The notes: generated by a model from the letters alone, not told the origin. DNA of 64,000 nt from Vibrio echinoideorum (GCF_024347455.1 NZ_AP025484.1:1488001-1552000); one strand, 5' to 3'. Positions 25,123 to 35,509 are shown, counted from the first letter of the stretch. Program-made: numbers and translations.

Positions 25123-27718
25123 TTTCGGCCTAGAGGCGATCATCTATGCCAAAGCGATAACGCTTCTTATGACGGCAGCAATCGTAGTGATGTGGTTACT
25201 CTACTATTGCTATCGTCTGAAGCAAAAAAATGAAGCCATCGCGGGCACGCACCATGTGCCTTACATTGCTTACTCGGTTTGCATTGTTGCGTGGATCAGC
25301 AGCAACGCGTATTTCCATACCGACTTATTACCTGAGCTTGGCGCTTCGGCCGCGGTGTTGGCGGCAAAATTTGCCAATCTCGCCTCTTTCTTTGCGTTTG
25401 CATTTGCCTACTACTTCTCGTGTCAGCTCGCAGCCGAGCAACGCAATGGTAAAGTACACATATGGCAACAGGCTATTTTTGTCGGATCATCAGTCTATGC
25501 CCTCTTTATTAATTTAAGTCCGGGGTTAACCGTTGAACACGTCGACATTGTCGGCCCAAGCCAATTCGTTATTGAGTTTGGTCCTCATACGCCATATTTC
25601 TTTATCGGGCTGGTGAGCTTTGTTGTCCTGACCTTAACCAACCTTGTGGCCATGCGAGCTAATAGCAGCAAATTAATACTCGCCAAAACCAGTTACATGA
25701 TTGCGGGCATCTTAGTTTTCATGCTTTCTACCGCAACCATTCACCTTGGCATGACATACTTCATGCATGATTTCTCACTAACCTGGTTACCACCAGCGTT
25801 GTCTATTAGTGAGATGCTGTTCGTTGGTTATGCTCTGCTGACCTCTCGCTTCTACAGTGTTAAATACCTAGCTTATATGAGCCTTAACGCGCTATTGGTG
25901 TGTGCAATTTTAGTGATACCTTTCGGCGCAATATTCATCCCATTGACCGACAACAACCAATGGCTAATCGCAATACCTATCTGTGCGCTTATCGGCATCA
26001 CTTGGCATGTACTCTACAAACGCGTGAGCCATTACGCCTCTTTATTGGTTTACAGAAACAAGAAAACGCCTGTACAGCAAATCCTTGCTTTAGAAGAAGA
26101 CTTCAAACTATCGATTGATGACGCGATGCGTCGCTTGGGCAACCTACTGCAAATTCCAGAGGACAAATTGCGCCTCGTTAACAGCAACTACAACGAGACC
26201 TTCTACGAAGACTACCTTTCAACAAATAAGTCCGTTTTGTTATTCGATGAACTTTCTGAAGAGTTAGATTACGCAGAGCCCACGAAAAGCTCGATCAGGG
26301 CGCTTTATGACAAGATGAGCTCGAATAACACTGCCTTAGTTATGCCTTTGTTTGGTCAAGGGCAGTCTGTCTCGCACTTATTGATATCATCACACAAGAG
26401 CAACGACCAGATGTTTTCTAATGAAGAGATCTTGGCACTGCAAACCCTGTTAACTCGTGTGCAAAGTACCATCGAAGCTGATCGACGCATTCGTCAAAGC
26501 CGTGCACTAGCGAACTCAATTGCTCATGAGATGCGTAACCCGCTCGCTCAAGTACAATTGCATTTTGAAGTACTAAAGCAGCACATTGATAACCAAGCAC
26601 CAGCAAAACAGATACTGCTTGATATTGAGAACGGCCAAGCTGCCATTCAACGTGGGCGACAATTGATTGACATCATCTTGCGTGAGGTCAGTGACAGCTC
26701 ACCGGAGCATGGGCCGGTTGCGATGACCTCCATTCACAAAGCTGTGGATCAAGCAGTAAGCCAATACGGTTTTGAAAACGAGAAGATTATTGAACGAATT
26801 CGTTTACCACAACATGCTGATTTTGTCGCAAAACTCAATGAGACCTTATTCAATTTTGTCATTTTCAACCTGATACGTAATGCGATCTATTACTTTGATT
26901 CTTATCCAGAGAGCCAAATTGAGATCAGCACTAAAACCGGCTCTTACGAGAACATTCTCATCTTCCGAGACACAGGTCCGGGCATTGACGAAACCATTGC
27001 TCATAAGATTTTCGATGACTTTTTCTCGTATCAAAAAAGTGGTGGTAGCGGCTTAGGATTAGGTTATTGCCAACGCGTAATGCGCTCATTTGGCGGTCGA
27101 GTTGAGTGCCACTCTAAACTGGATGAATTTACTGAATTCCACCTGTATTTCCCAGTGGTACCTAATGCACCCAAAGCAGACGCGCTTCGTACGCCTGATT
27201 TCAATGATTGGAAACAAAGCCAATCAACGACTGAAGATAAAACCAAAGCGGATATACAGGCAGGTTTACAAACGAATCAACATGCTCCAAGTAGCGTTCA
27301 AGAACAATTAGACCATCTCGCACCGACCGTGCTTATCGTCGATGACAAAGAGGTACAGCGCACGCTTGTTCAGATGTACCTGAGCCGACTTGGCGTAAAT
27401 AGTTTACAAGCAAAAAATGGTGAAAATGCCGTTGAGCTTTTTAGAAGCAATCAAGTCGATTTGATCTTAATGGACGTGCAAATGCCTGTAATGAATGGCT
27501 TTGATGCAAGCCAGATCATCAAAGCGCGCTCACCTCAAACGCCAATCATTGCACTGTCTGGGGAATCCGGGCAACACGAACTGGACATGATCAGCAGGTT
27601 AATGGATGGTCGCCTAGAGAAGCCAACCTCTTTGAATGCACTGCAACATGTACTCGATAACTGGTTGAAGAAAGACATGAGATCGAACGTTTCTAAAGAA
27701 ACACAAAGTGAAGACTAG
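25109..27718 (+). CDS. luxN: LuxN-type hybrid sensor histidine kinase (AHL receptor)
   Basis: 869 aa. The N-terminal half holds about nine membrane segments (to about residue 290) forming the LuxN ligand-binding region. It is followed by a HisKA domain with H473 in IAHEMRNPL, an HATPase_c domain with GSGLGLGYC, and a C-terminal receiver with D789 in LILMDVQMP. LuxN lowers or raises phosphate flow to LuxU/LuxO according to autoinducer level. Length and layout agree with V. harveyi LuxN. Translation starts inside luxM (14-nt overlap; an in-frame ATG 6 nt later is an alternative). A bidirectional terminator follows. Confidence 0.95.
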   Translation: MNMFDFGLEAIIYAKAITLLMTAAIVVMWLLYYCYRLKQKNEAIAGTHHVPYIAYSVCIVAWISSNAYFHTDLLPELGASAAVLAAKFANLASFFAFAFAYYFSCQLAAEQRNGKVHIWQQAIFVGSSVYALFINLSPGLTVEHVDIVGPSQFVIEFGPHTPYFFIGLVSFVVLTLTNLVAMRANSSKLILAKTSYMIAGILVFMLSTATIHLGMTYFMHDFSLTWLPPALSISEMLFVGYALLTSRFYSVKYLAYMSLNALLVCAILVIPFGAIFIPLTDNNQWLIAIPICALIGITWHVLYKRVSHYASLLVYRNKKTPVQQILALEEDFKLSIDDAMRRLGNLLQIPEDKLRLVNSNYNETFYEDYLSTNKSVLLFDELSEELDYAEPTKSSIRALYDKMSSNNTALVMPLFGQGQSVSHLLISSHKSNDQMFSNEEILALQTLLTRVQSTIEADRRIRQSRALANSIAHEMRNPLAQVQLHFEVLKQHIDNQAPAKQILLDIENGQAAIQRGRQLIDIILREVSDSSPEHGPVAMTSIHKAVDQAVSQYGFENEKIIERIRLPQHADFVAKLNETLFNFVIFNLIRNAIYYFDSYPESQIEISTKTGSYENILIFRDTGPGIDETIAHKIFDDFFSYQKSGGSGLGLGYCQRVMRSFGGRVECHSKLDEFTEFHLYFPVVPNAPKADALRTPDFNDWKQSQSTTEDKTKADIQAGLQTNQHAPSSVQEQLDHLAPTVLIVDDKEVQRTLVQMYLSRLGVNSLQAKNGENAVELFRSNQVDLILMDVQMPVMNGFDASQIIKARSPQTPIIALSGESGQHELDMISRLMDGRLEKPTSLNALQHVLDNWLKKDMRSNVSKETQSED

Positions 27719-27796
27719 ATGCAATAAAGCCGCTGATCCTATGAGAACAACGACTCGATAAGTAAACCAGCAATTGGACAACCCAGTGATTAATCA

Positions 27797-27831
27797 AAAA
27801 TCCCCGCAAGAGCCTTTCTTGAGGGGATTTT
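27797..27831. terminator. Bidirectional terminator between luxN and the DUF1254 gene
   Basis: AAAATCCCC / GGGGATTTT stem with an inner CAAG/CTTG pair. Flanking A and T runs allow use on both strands between the convergent genes. Confidence 0.8.
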
Positions 27832-27862
27832 AAAATTCAAAGGGCTCAGTATCAATAATTGA

Positions 27863-28915
27863 CTAAAGCTCTTTAATCTCGATTTGGCGCAATGCTTCCA
27901 TGTACTCTAGAGTCTCGTTTACATCGATGGGTTCGTATAAGCGCAGTACTCCCGCCCAACCTTCAGAAACTTCAAAGTCATATTCAGCACCAGTATCACA
28001 ATTGAACGTGACCGAAACGGTACCATCACCGTTGTCACGCATGGACTCGCCAGACGCATAGAATTGCTCAGAATCAATCCAACCGTTTGCGCCATAAGTG
28101 GTCAAAGAGTAATAACCGCCACGACCTTCAAAGTCTAGGTTCGGTTTTGGAATCGTCCACTCTTGGCAGGTAGTTTTACCTTGGCCGGGAACACGCTCCA
28201 AATATTGCGCTGTATCTGCCGGTAGCCCTGCATAGCCAAACGCCGTCACATATTTAAAATGGTGATCTTCCACGTCATCTAACGTGGCGCCAAACCCTTT
28301 CAAGCCCTCAATCGGTGCGCCATGTTTCATCACGTTGTTGATCAGTTTTAAACGATAATCTTCAACGTCGCTTGGGTTGTAACCTTTGCCTTGATAAGGC
28401 GTGGCTGAGTTCGCTTTTATAGAGAGTAGACTCTGGCGACGCTTAGTATCTTCAATGGATTCTGCAATGCGTGTTCTCGCTAATACATGGACATGAGTAC
28501 CGTTCGTCAGATCATCAGCGGTTAGAGTTAGCGTTTCGCCACGGCGAACCACTTTATGCAGAAGATGATTTTCGTCCATGATATGAATGATCTGGAAATA
28601 ATCGTTTTCTTCTTTTGGTACATGGAACGTTGCACCTTCTGATACGTCAACCACCATCGTCGAGTAAACGACATCACGATTTGAGCGAATCACCGTTTGT
28701 GCGTCTTTGGATACTGGGTCTGCGTGCAGCCAATGGTTTACGCCCACTTTGTTTTGTAATCCAAGGAAGTTCCAATCAGACTCGGCTTCAGGGTAGTTAT
28801 CCCAGTTAACACCACCAACGGCAGCATGGTCATAGATAGATGAACGGTTGTTGTCCTCTGCCGTGACACCAAATGCGGTTAATGCTAGTAGCGTCGCTAA
28901 CGTCGTTTTATTCAT
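27863..28915 (-). CDS. Secreted DUF1254-family protein
   Basis: 350 aa with a cleavable signal peptide (residues 1-19, ...GVTA/ED). The DUF1254-like domain shows SNRDVVYSTMVVDVSEGATF and DYFQIIHIMDENH; a DUF1214-like beta region follows (GGYYSLTTYGANGWID). The function of this family is not established. The gene is divergent from a LysR regulator, and a second, longer DUF1254 protein is encoded 3 kb away (31996). Together they look like a small periplasmic module under LysR control. Confidence 0.78.
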   Translation of the reverse strand: MNKTTLATLLALTAFGVTAEDNNRSSIYDHAAVGGVNWDNYPEAESDWNFLGLQNKVGVNHWLHADPVSKDAQTVIRSNRDVVYSTMVVDVSEGATFHVPKEENDYFQIIHIMDENHLLHKVVRRGETLTLTADDLTNGTHVHVLARTRIAESIEDTKRRQSLLSIKANSATPYQGKGYNPSDVEDYRLKLINNVMKHGAPIEGLKGFGATLDDVEDHHFKYVTAFGYAGLPADTAQYLERVPGQGKTTCQEWTIPKPNLDFEGRGGYYSLTTYGANGWIDSEQFYASGESMRDNGDGTVSVTFNCDTGAEYDFEVSEGWAGVLRLYEPIDVNETLEYMEALRQIEIKEL

Positions 28916-28993
28916 GATGGTTTCTCGTGTTTGTTTCGATGGACTCAGTATTTACACACGCCGTGATATACTCCAATTGATTATATGAAAATA

Positions 28994-29016
28994 AGATATA
29001 CACTTTGGGTATATCT
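28994..29016. promoter_or_regulatory. Candidate LysR operator
   Basis: Perfect inverted repeat AGATATAC-N7-GTATATCT, with a further GATATAC at 28965-28971, in the space between the divergent DUF1254 and LysR genes. It lies upstream of the preferred lysR start at 29042. Confidence 0.5.
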
Positions 29017-29041
29017 AATCATCTTTGTTCTGGATCCCACA

Positions 29042-29962
29042 ATGATAATAAGTAACCGCTTTAAGCGCTTAGACCTCAACTTACTTAAAGTATTGAAGGT
29101 GTTGATCGAGGTGAAAAACACTCGAAAGGCGTCAGAACTCCTGTTCACGAGCCAACCCTCAATCAGTCGTTCATTACAAAAGCTACGCGACTACTTTGAC
29201 GATGAGTTATTTATTCGCTCACAACATGGTTTAGAGCCGACCGCTAAATTAAGTGAAATTAAACAAACCTTGATGCCAGTGTTACTACAATTAGAACAAG
29301 TGCTTGAACCAGAATCTGAGTTTAATGTCGCTCAATTTGATGGCACCGTGAACATTGCTATCAATGGATTCATTGCCAATAGCATCTCGGCGAAGCTGAT
29401 TAATATTCTGTTAGCACAAGCCCCGAAGGTGAAAGTGAACATCGTCGATTGGGGAGTAAATACATCGGACTTGATGACCTCTGGTGAAATCGACTTAGGA
29501 ATCAATTACTACCCATTAGAATTATCTAAGCAGGTATACCAAAAACGAATAGCGAGTGATGACTTTGTCTTGATCTGCCGATCTGGGCATCCGCTTGCTG
29601 ACTCATTATTACCACAAGATCAGGAAGAGCCGCTTCAATTAGCAAGCTTAGTCGTGAGTGATTGGAACGAGAATATTGCACTTGCCCCTAACGTGCTAGC
29701 GGACGTTGGAATCAATACTGAAGTGAAAATACGATCGACCTATCTACACAGTTTATTGTCAATCGTAAAACAGAGTGATGTGTTGTTCCCTTGCTCTAAA
29801 TTACTAGCGAACTCACTATCTGATGAGTTTTCATTTGTGAAATTCCCTCACATACCCAATATGCCGAACAGTGATATTGGCATGACCATTGGACGTAAGC
29901 ACCGTAACCAATCCAAAATACGCTGGCTTGAATCGTGTATTGAAGAAGTGTTCACAAGATAA
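29042..29962 (+). CDS. LysR family regulator (divergent from the DUF1254 gene)
   Basis: 306 aa from the ATG at 29042, placing the typical RFKRLDLNLLKVLKVLIE helix close to the N-terminus. An upstream ATG at 28985 would add 19 hydrophobic residues and run through the palindromic operator, so it is unlikely. HTH: TRKASELLFTSQPSISRSLQKLRDYF. The C-terminal ligand-binding domain is complete. It probably controls the divergent DUF1254 gene; the ligand is unknown. Confidence 0.85.
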   Translation: MIISNRFKRLDLNLLKVLKVLIEVKNTRKASELLFTSQPSISRSLQKLRDYFDDELFIRSQHGLEPTAKLSEIKQTLMPVLLQLEQVLEPESEFNVAQFDGTVNIAINGFIANSISAKLINILLAQAPKVKVNIVDWGVNTSDLMTSGEIDLGINYYPLELSKQVYQKRIASDDFVLICRSGHPLADSLLPQDQEEPLQLASLVVSDWNENIALAPNVLADVGINTEVKIRSTYLHSLLSIVKQSDVLFPCSKLLANSLSDEFSFVKFPHIPNMPNSDIGMTIGRKHRNQSKIRWLESCIEEVFTR

Positions 29963-30005
29963 CGGTGTGCTTGTTATCACCAATAAAGACAAACCAGACT
30001 AGCTA

Positions 30006-30932
30006 TTACGAGTGATTAGCATCCACCATCGCAGTTTCGAGCAAATCCAGTAGCCATTTGTATTTTGAGGAATGTTGGTTTTTCTTGTGAAGATAGGCGA
30101 ATACCTCCATTTCCTCAGCCCCCTCCTCTAATCCTTCAATCACGATTGAGCGTAATACTCCCTTATGTTGTTCAATCACTGGAGGCATACAAGGGGCAAT
30201 AATGTTGGAGTGCTTGATCGTTTCGATGAGTCCAACAATTGACGTGGTTCGAAGCGCCATATTGATCGACTTGCCTTGGCTTAAAACTTCTTCTTCCAAT
30301 CGCGAGTGCTTGTTTTGGTCGAAGTAAGCGAGGTCAACATGAGCGAATGGAAAGGACAACAAATCATCAATTGTAGCGATAGATGCCTTGAAAGGGTGAT
30401 CAGCCCTTACCGCCAATACAAACTTTAAGGTCACGAGAGGCACGGCAATGATCTCGGCAGGCAAACTCTCCGCTTCAAAATGAATAACAAAATCAACTTC
30501 GTCACTTCGAAGTCTTTCTAACGAGTTTTGGGAACTAGTATGGCTTATCAGCCTAGAAAGCGGACTTTCCATTGAGAGTTGATGGAAGAGGGCTGGTGTT
30601 AACCAAGGCAAAATATGAGGGTTCGCCTCTATCTTAAAATCTTCGTTTAGATCGGCAGGAGCAAACTGTTTGCCCTCCTCTATCGCCGTGACTAATCCGT
30701 CCAGTAGTGGAAAAACACGTCGATACAAATCATCGGAATAAGGCGTCGGTAGAAACTGCTTATAAGACAAAACAAACAGCTCTTCACCTAACGACTCCTT
30801 GAGCTTTTTTATGCTTTGGCTTACCGCGGGTGTCGAAACAAACAGTTTTTCGCCGGCTTTGCGCAAGCTCTTTTCCTGATACACCACCACAAAAACTTTC
30901 AGTAAGTTCAAATCGACATTGTTCAGTTTCAT
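30006..30932 (-). CDS. LysR family regulator (divergent from the beta-barrel gene)
   Basis: 308 aa from the ATG at 30932 (a GTG at 30950 is in frame but less likely). HTH: DLNLLKVFVVVYQEKSLRKA and LFVSTPAVSQSIKKLK. It is convergent with the previous LysR gene and divergent from the outer-membrane protein gene at 31063. A near-perfect inverted repeat lies between them. It is the likely regulator of the beta-barrel/DUF1254 gene pair. Confidence 0.85.
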   Translation of the reverse strand: MKLNNVDLNLLKVFVVVYQEKSLRKAGEKLFVSTPAVSQSIKKLKESLGEELFVLSYKQFLPTPYSDDLYRRVFPLLDGLVTAIEEGKQFAPADLNEDFKIEANPHILPWLTPALFHQLSMESPLSRLISHTSSQNSLERLRSDEVDFVIHFEAESLPAEIIAVPLVTLKFVLAVRADHPFKASIATIDDLLSFPFAHVDLAYFDQNKHSRLEEEVLSQGKSINMALRTTSIVGLIETIKHSNIIAPCMPPVIEQHKGVLRSIVIEGLEEGAEEMEVFAYLHKKNQHSSKYKWLLDLLETAMVDANHS

Positions 30933-30963
30933 AACACAACCATACAGCACAGATTAACGAGTG

Positions 30964-30989
30964 GTTAAGTTTATATGAATTAACTTAAC
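30964..30989. promoter_or_regulatory. Candidate LysR operator between lysR and the OMP gene
   Basis: GTTAAGTTTA (30964-30973) and TTAACTTAAC (30980-30989) form an inverted repeat with one mismatch. Confidence 0.45.
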
Positions 30990-31062
30990 AATGTCCACTT
31001 TGTATAGTTATCCCACATTCACGAATTACACGGACGTAGTGAGATAAATTTATGAGGCAACT

Positions 31063-31851
31063 ATGTTATTACACCGTTCAATCCTTTCTCTTACTTCTTT
31101 CCTTTTCGCTGGTTTAGCTATCGCGGAAGAAACCGAAATTCAAGATATGTCCGACCCTCTGGCGGTGTATACACAAGGTGGCTTTGGTTACACAGATAAA
31201 GGCCTAAACCTAAAAATAGGCCAAACCTACGATACTGGTAGCGACACAACCATGGGCATGAATGTGTTCGAAATAAAAGGCATCGCCGGTGAAGCCGTTG
31301 GTTGGAACAACCGAGGCGCAGACGACAGTATTGATTCGATTCGTTTTAGAAATTTCGGTGTGGATTTAACCAATGGCCGAGGTACACAAGTCGATATGTC
31401 TTGGGATTTCGATAGTAATCAAGGTAGTGCATCTTACAGCTTTATTCAGGCGCTACCACAGATGGGCATGTTTAACTTCTATCCGCTTGCTGGTCTCGGT
31501 ATCGCTGCAGGTGAAGAGTTAGTTGAAGGGACTGGAGGCGACCTCGATGCCGCGCAGCTCAGCGATCGCTACAACATGCACGGTACTTTCTACGTAGCGG
31601 GTATGTACGCCAAGATGCAACTTACCGACAAAATTTGGCTGAACTATAACCCTATGTATTTAGGCACAATGTCTGGTTCTTCAACGTTCAAAGATCATGG
31701 CTTTGAAGGCAGTGATTCTGTACTCGCGCATGAGTTTGCAGCAAGTTACCAAATTAACCCAAGAGCCAACGTTCGTTATTTCGCAAACTGGACAGAAAAC
31801 ACCAGTATCGAAGACGGTGATCACCGTATCGAATTTAACTATCAGTTTTAA
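31063..31851 (+). CDS. Outer-membrane beta-barrel protein
   Basis: 262 aa. Signal peptide of about 21 residues (…AGLAIA/EE). The mature part is rich in alternating aromatic/polar strands and Gly turns and ends in FNYQF, the C-terminal Phe signature of beta-barrel outer-membrane proteins. GAGG precedes the ATG. It is upstream of the large DUF1254 gene on the same strand, separated by a 19-nt repeat array. Specific transport function is unknown. Confidence 0.72.
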   Translation: MLLHRSILSLTSFLFAGLAIAEETEIQDMSDPLAVYTQGGFGYTDKGLNLKIGQTYDTGSDTTMGMNVFEIKGIAGEAVGWNNRGADDSIDSIRFRNFGVDLTNGRGTQVDMSWDFDSNQGSASYSFIQALPQMGMFNFYPLAGLGIAAGEELVEGTGGDLDAAQLSDRYNMHGTFYVAGMYAKMQLTDKIWLNYNPMYLGTMSGSSTFKDHGFEGSDSVLAHEFAASYQINPRANVRYFANWTENTSIEDGDHRIEFNYQF

Positions 31852-31908
31852 GCAGTAATTTTCTGTGCGGATAAGCTCTTGCAGTCTTAACCCATGATTT
31901 CTGTTTGA

Positions 31909-31984
31909 CGAGCTATTTCAGTTTTAACGAACAATTTCAGCTTTAACGAGCAATTCCAGTTTTAACGAACAATTTTGAGTTTTT
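31909..31984. repeat. 19-nt tandem repeat, four copies
   Basis: Unit CGAACAATTTCAGTTTTAA. Copies begin at 31909, 31928, 31947 and 31966 (the last is partly degenerate), filling most of the gap between the OMP and DUF1254 genes. Confidence 0.85.
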
Positions 31985-31995
31985 GAGGACACATT

Positions 31996-33507
31996 ATGAA
32001 TATGATATCTAAAGCCTTTGTCGGAAGTTTCACTTGCCCATTACGATCTGCTGCCATGCTCGTTTCTGTAACGGCTTTATTTTCAGCAGCGGCGATAGCC
32101 GGAAACGATGATGCAACAGAAACGATCCAGACGCGTGCAGGTGACTTTACTTTCGAAACCGATTTTCTTCACGGCATTCCAACACAAGCAAGCTCAGAGA
32201 AGCTATTTGAATTAATGGATTATCAACGCGCGTCACAAGCGTACATTTGGTCGGTACCTTTAGTCTCGAACTACGCGTGGAAAAAAGCGTATGCAGATAT
32301 GGGTGCAGAAGATGGCCAAATCACCTACGTTGAGTCTCATGAATCCAAGCTGGGCGGCTTAACTTACAATACCTCTACGCCTTATGCGATTACCTGGTTT
32401 AACGTAGAGAAAGAACCAGTAGTGATTGAGATCCCGACGGATGAGTTGCGTGGCGCAGTACACACCATGTGGCAAATTGGCATTTCTCAGATGACAGAAC
32501 CGGGTGTCTATGTTGTAAAAGCGAAAGGTTCTGAAACGCCGAGCAACCTTCCAAAGGGTGCGAAGGTATTTGAGTCTGACACAAACAATGTTTTCTTCGG
32601 TGTTCGCTTAATGGCTAAGTCAGAACAACAACGTATGAAAGATTTAGAAGCGCTAAAAATCACAGACCTCAGTGGCAAACTACTTAGCAATAAAGGTGTG
32701 AACTTCCCTGAACGTGGCGAAGATGCCAAACACCCGCGTGGTATGGCATTTTGGGAAACGCTAAATAAAGCAATCCAATCTGAGCCAGTAGCAGAGCGCG
32801 ATCGTATGATGCACGACATGCTGCGCCCATTAGGCATTGAGAAAGGTAAAGCGTTTACGCCATCAGCTCAACAACGTGAGATTTTAGAGCAAGCTGTCGT
32901 CATGGGTGAAGCTATGGTTAAGAACATCGACTTCAACAAAACGGAACGCTTGCCACACGCAGCTTACGGTAATGAAGGAAACTCGTGGGAAATAGCAACC
33001 GCTTCGACTCCGAACCAAGATCGTGACTACGGTATGGATCTCGATGGACGTGCGGCTTGGTTTTATGAAGCGGTGACCAACGATATTGCGATGCACGGTT
33101 TTGAAAACGGCGGTTGGGGTCAGATCTATCTAGACAATTACCGTGACGATAATGGCAACGGACTTAATGGCAGCAATCACTACACTTTGACACTGGCTGG
33201 GGATGTAAATTTTGCCGATTTGTTCTGGACAATTACCGTCTACAACGTCGAAAACCGTGCCATCATCGACAATCAGATTGAGCGTGCCGATGTCGGTTCA
33301 AACATAGAAGGAACGGTTAAAGATACTCAAGGTAACTACACGTTCCACTTCTCACCAACAAAGCCAAATGGTGTAAATGAAGCGAACTGGGTTCAAACTC
33401 GAGAAGATGAAAACTGGTTTGTTTACTTCCGCGCTTATTCACCAAGCAAAGCGTTTGTAGAGCAGCAGTCTGAAACCTTACTGCCTAACTTTAAGCGTGT
33501 GGACTGA
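31996..33507 (+). CDS. Secreted DUF1254/DUF1214-domain protein
   Basis: 503 aa. A long N-terminal signal region (cleavage near AAIA/GN, residue about 36) precedes DUF1254 (about 65-200, containing YIWSVPLVSNYAWKKAYADM and TPYAITWFNVEKEPVVIE) and a C-terminal DUF1214 (about 385-500, containing NHYTLTLAG and FWTITVYNVENR). Such proteins are periplasmic and of unknown activity. Probably cotranscribed with the beta-barrel gene. A bidirectional terminator follows. Confidence 0.82.
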   Translation: MNMISKAFVGSFTCPLRSAAMLVSVTALFSAAAIAGNDDATETIQTRAGDFTFETDFLHGIPTQASSEKLFELMDYQRASQAYIWSVPLVSNYAWKKAYADMGAEDGQITYVESHESKLGGLTYNTSTPYAITWFNVEKEPVVIEIPTDELRGAVHTMWQIGISQMTEPGVYVVKAKGSETPSNLPKGAKVFESDTNNVFFGVRLMAKSEQQRMKDLEALKITDLSGKLLSNKGVNFPERGEDAKHPRGMAFWETLNKAIQSEPVAERDRMMHDMLRPLGIEKGKAFTPSAQQREILEQAVVMGEAMVKNIDFNKTERLPHAAYGNEGNSWEIATASTPNQDRDYGMDLDGRAAWFYEAVTNDIAMHGFENGGWGQIYLDNYRDDNGNGLNGSNHYTLTLAGDVNFADLFWTITVYNVENRAIIDNQIERADVGSNIEGTVKDTQGNYTFHFSPTKPNGVNEANWVQTREDENWFVYFRAYSPSKAFVEQQSETLLPNFKRVD

Positions 33508-33574
33508 TCATCTAGAACGAATCACAGATCATCTATCTATGCGTCTAAAAACTAACAGGTTCATAGAGCAAAAG

Positions 33575-33602
33575 AAAAGAGGAGCCTCAGTGCTCCTCTT
33601 TT
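33575..33602. terminator. Bidirectional terminator
   Basis: AAAAGAGGAGC / GCTCCTCTTTT perfect stem with a 6-nt loop, between the convergent DUF1254 and RpiB-family genes. Confidence 0.88.
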
Positions 33603-33646
33603 TCTTTTCTATCTTCATCTAATAACTAGGTAAGACCTTGATAGAT

Positions 33647-34285
33647 TTAATCTAAAACCGAACGAACATAATCAGCAATGTCTTGGTTTTGGCAATTATC
33701 AAAGAAACATTGCTGGAAACGCTCGCTGCCAACCGCTGTCTTCACTAACTCTTGATCGATCGCTCTTAGCGAGTCAATAAAGTTATCTTTCACTACCGCC
33801 GCTTTCACCTCATTTAAAAGCACAGCATTACGCTGTTGCGGCTCTGCTCGCTCTAGTGGGTAACCTTGACCACGCTCGCCAGTGAAAGCTTTTTCAAAAA
33901 TGTAACGAACGTTGAGTTCACCTGCCCAACCAAAGCCTTTTGCAAACGCAAGCGCGATAGCATTGCCGTTATTGATTTGATTAAACAAGAACGCATCTGA
34001 TGGCTCTAAACAGTAGCCACAAACCACACCCGGATGTAGGTTCAGTGACATTAAAGCACCTTGACCAGTTCCACACCCAGTCACAATGAAATCAACAGCT
34101 TTTGAGTTGATAAGAATACTCGCCATGATGCCTAAGTGGATATACGTTAAATGATGATCGTTCTCGTCTGTCATACCTAAATTGAACACATCATGGCCAA
34201 GGCCACCAGCTACTGACTCTAGTTCAGCAGAAACCATTGCATTCTTACCTGCTTGGCTGTTTTCCATCATTAGTGCGATTTTCAT
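33647..34285 (-). CDS. RpiB/LacAB-family sugar isomerase (DhuI-like)
   Basis: 212 aa. The RpiB fold carries the VDFIVTGCGTGQGALMSLN segment (active-site Cys in GCGTG) and NGNAIALAFA. It pairs with a KduD-type dehydrogenase 65 nt upstream. In Streptococcus an RpiB-type isomerase (DhuI) with its SDR partner (DhuD) replaces KduI/KduD for 4-deoxy-5-keto-uronate from glycosaminoglycans, alginate or pectin. The same role is inferred here. GGAG ribosome site present. Confidence 0.75.
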   Translation of the reverse strand: MKIALMMENSQAGKNAMVSAELESVAGGLGHDVFNLGMTDENDHHLTYIHLGIMASILINSKAVDFIVTGCGTGQGALMSLNLHPGVVCGYCLEPSDAFLFNQINNGNAIALAFAKGFGWAGELNVRYIFEKAFTGERGQGYPLERAEPQQRNAVLLNEVKAAVVKDNFIDSLRAIDQELVKTAVGSERFQQCFFDNCQNQDIADYVRSVLD

Positions 34286-34350
34286 TTACGTTCTCCTACT
34301 ATATTGCTGCAAATTCAATAATTTCTAACCATCTAATAATACAAGAATAG

Positions 34351-35109
34351 TTAGCGTGCTAACCAACCACCATCGACAGCAATAGTGTAGCCGTTGATGT
34401 AATCCGATGCTGACGATGCTAAGAACACACATGGGCCAGCCACATCTTTCGGTGTACCCCAGCGTTCGGCAGGAATACGTTCAAGAATCGCTTGATTGCG
34501 GTCTGCATCTTCGCGCAATGCTTGAGTATTGTTCGTTTCCATATAACCAGGGGCAATCGCATTTACATTGATATTGTCGCGAGCCCATTCGTTCGCCATC
34601 GCTCGGGTAATACCCATCACTGCACTCTTAGATGCAGTGTAAGAAGGCACACGAATACCACCTTGGAACGAGAGCATCGATGCAATATTAATGATTTTAC
34701 CGCCAGTACCTTGCGCCTTAAACTGCTTCGCAACAGACTGAGACATAAAGAAAACAGTCTTGGTATTGATGTTCATTACGTCATCCCAGTTTCGCTCTGA
34801 GAACTCAATGGCGTCTTCACGGCGGATGATGCCAGCATTGTTCACAAGGATGTCGATCTGACCAAACTCAGTCAAAGCTTTCTCTATAATGCCTGGAATG
34901 CACTCTTGCTTTAGAAGGTCGGCACGTACATCTAAAAACGTGTGACCTGCGGCATTCATTACCTCAATCGTCTCTTTAGGCTCAGTACGATTAACACCAA
35001 CAACCTTACAACCAGCTTCAGCTAAACCCATTGCAATACCTTGTCCAAGGCCAGTATTACAACCAGTCACTATCGCTACTTTTCCTTCCAGATTGAATGA
35101 CTCTAGCAT
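34351..35109 (-). CDS. kduD: 2-dehydro-3-deoxy-D-gluconate 5-dehydrogenase (KduD/DhuD-type SDR)
   Basis: 252 aa short-chain dehydrogenase with TGCNTGLGQGIA (NAD motif), NNAGI and the catalytic S...YTASK triad, and a C-terminal DGGWLAR. The start at 35109 is chosen because GAGGAAA lies upstream and MLESFNLEGKVAIVTG is the family N-terminus; the frame stays open upstream to 35250. It oxidises or reduces the uronate-derived 2,5-diketo-3-deoxygluconate. Promoter-proximal gene of a two-gene unit with the DhuI-like isomerase. No lyase or transporter for uronates is adjacent. Confidence 0.88.
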   Translation of the reverse strand: MLESFNLEGKVAIVTGCNTGLGQGIAMGLAEAGCKVVGVNRTEPKETIEVMNAAGHTFLDVRADLLKQECIPGIIEKALTEFGQIDILVNNAGIIRREDAIEFSERNWDDVMNINTKTVFFMSQSVAKQFKAQGTGGKIINIASMLSFQGGIRVPSYTASKSAVMGITRAMANEWARDNINVNAIAPGYMETNNTQALREDADRNQAILERIPAERWGTPKDVAGPCVFLASSASDYINGYTIAVDGGWLAR

Positions 35110-35509
35110 CGTATTCTTTTCCTCAGTTATGTTTGGTGTTGTGGCGTCACTGCTTATATCTCCCAGCCATTTAATCATACAATAAAACATAAAGATGGGA
35201 CTAACGTTAAAGAAGTCCAAACTTAGGTCAAAATCATACAAGTAGGTCAATAAGTAGTTAAGTAGTTAAGTAGTTAAGTAGTTAAGTAGGAAAATAGCGA
35301 TACAAAATAGGTGTGTGATTTTAGAAGAGAAAAGTGTAGCTATTCACTGAGTCAAAGGGAGTGACAACAAACAAGCCGATTGCCCGCAGTAAAAGCGCAG
35401 CACGCCGCTTCGCTAAAACAGATATTTCAGCTATTTGGCAACAATCCCATGATTTAAAAGGCTAAACGGTATATACATAATAATGTGTTATTAAAAGTAC
35501 TGAATTATC
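35110..35509. other. Divergent intergenic region kduD / MFS gene
   Basis: 400 nt without a credible gene. It holds the octamer array at 35251-35290 and promoters for both directions. Nothing else was recognised. Confidence 0.5.
35251..35290. repeat. 8-nt tandem repeat, five copies
   Basis: TAAGTAGT repeated four times perfectly and a fifth with one change, about 140 nt upstream of kduD. Such arrays can change length by slippage. Confidence 0.88.
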
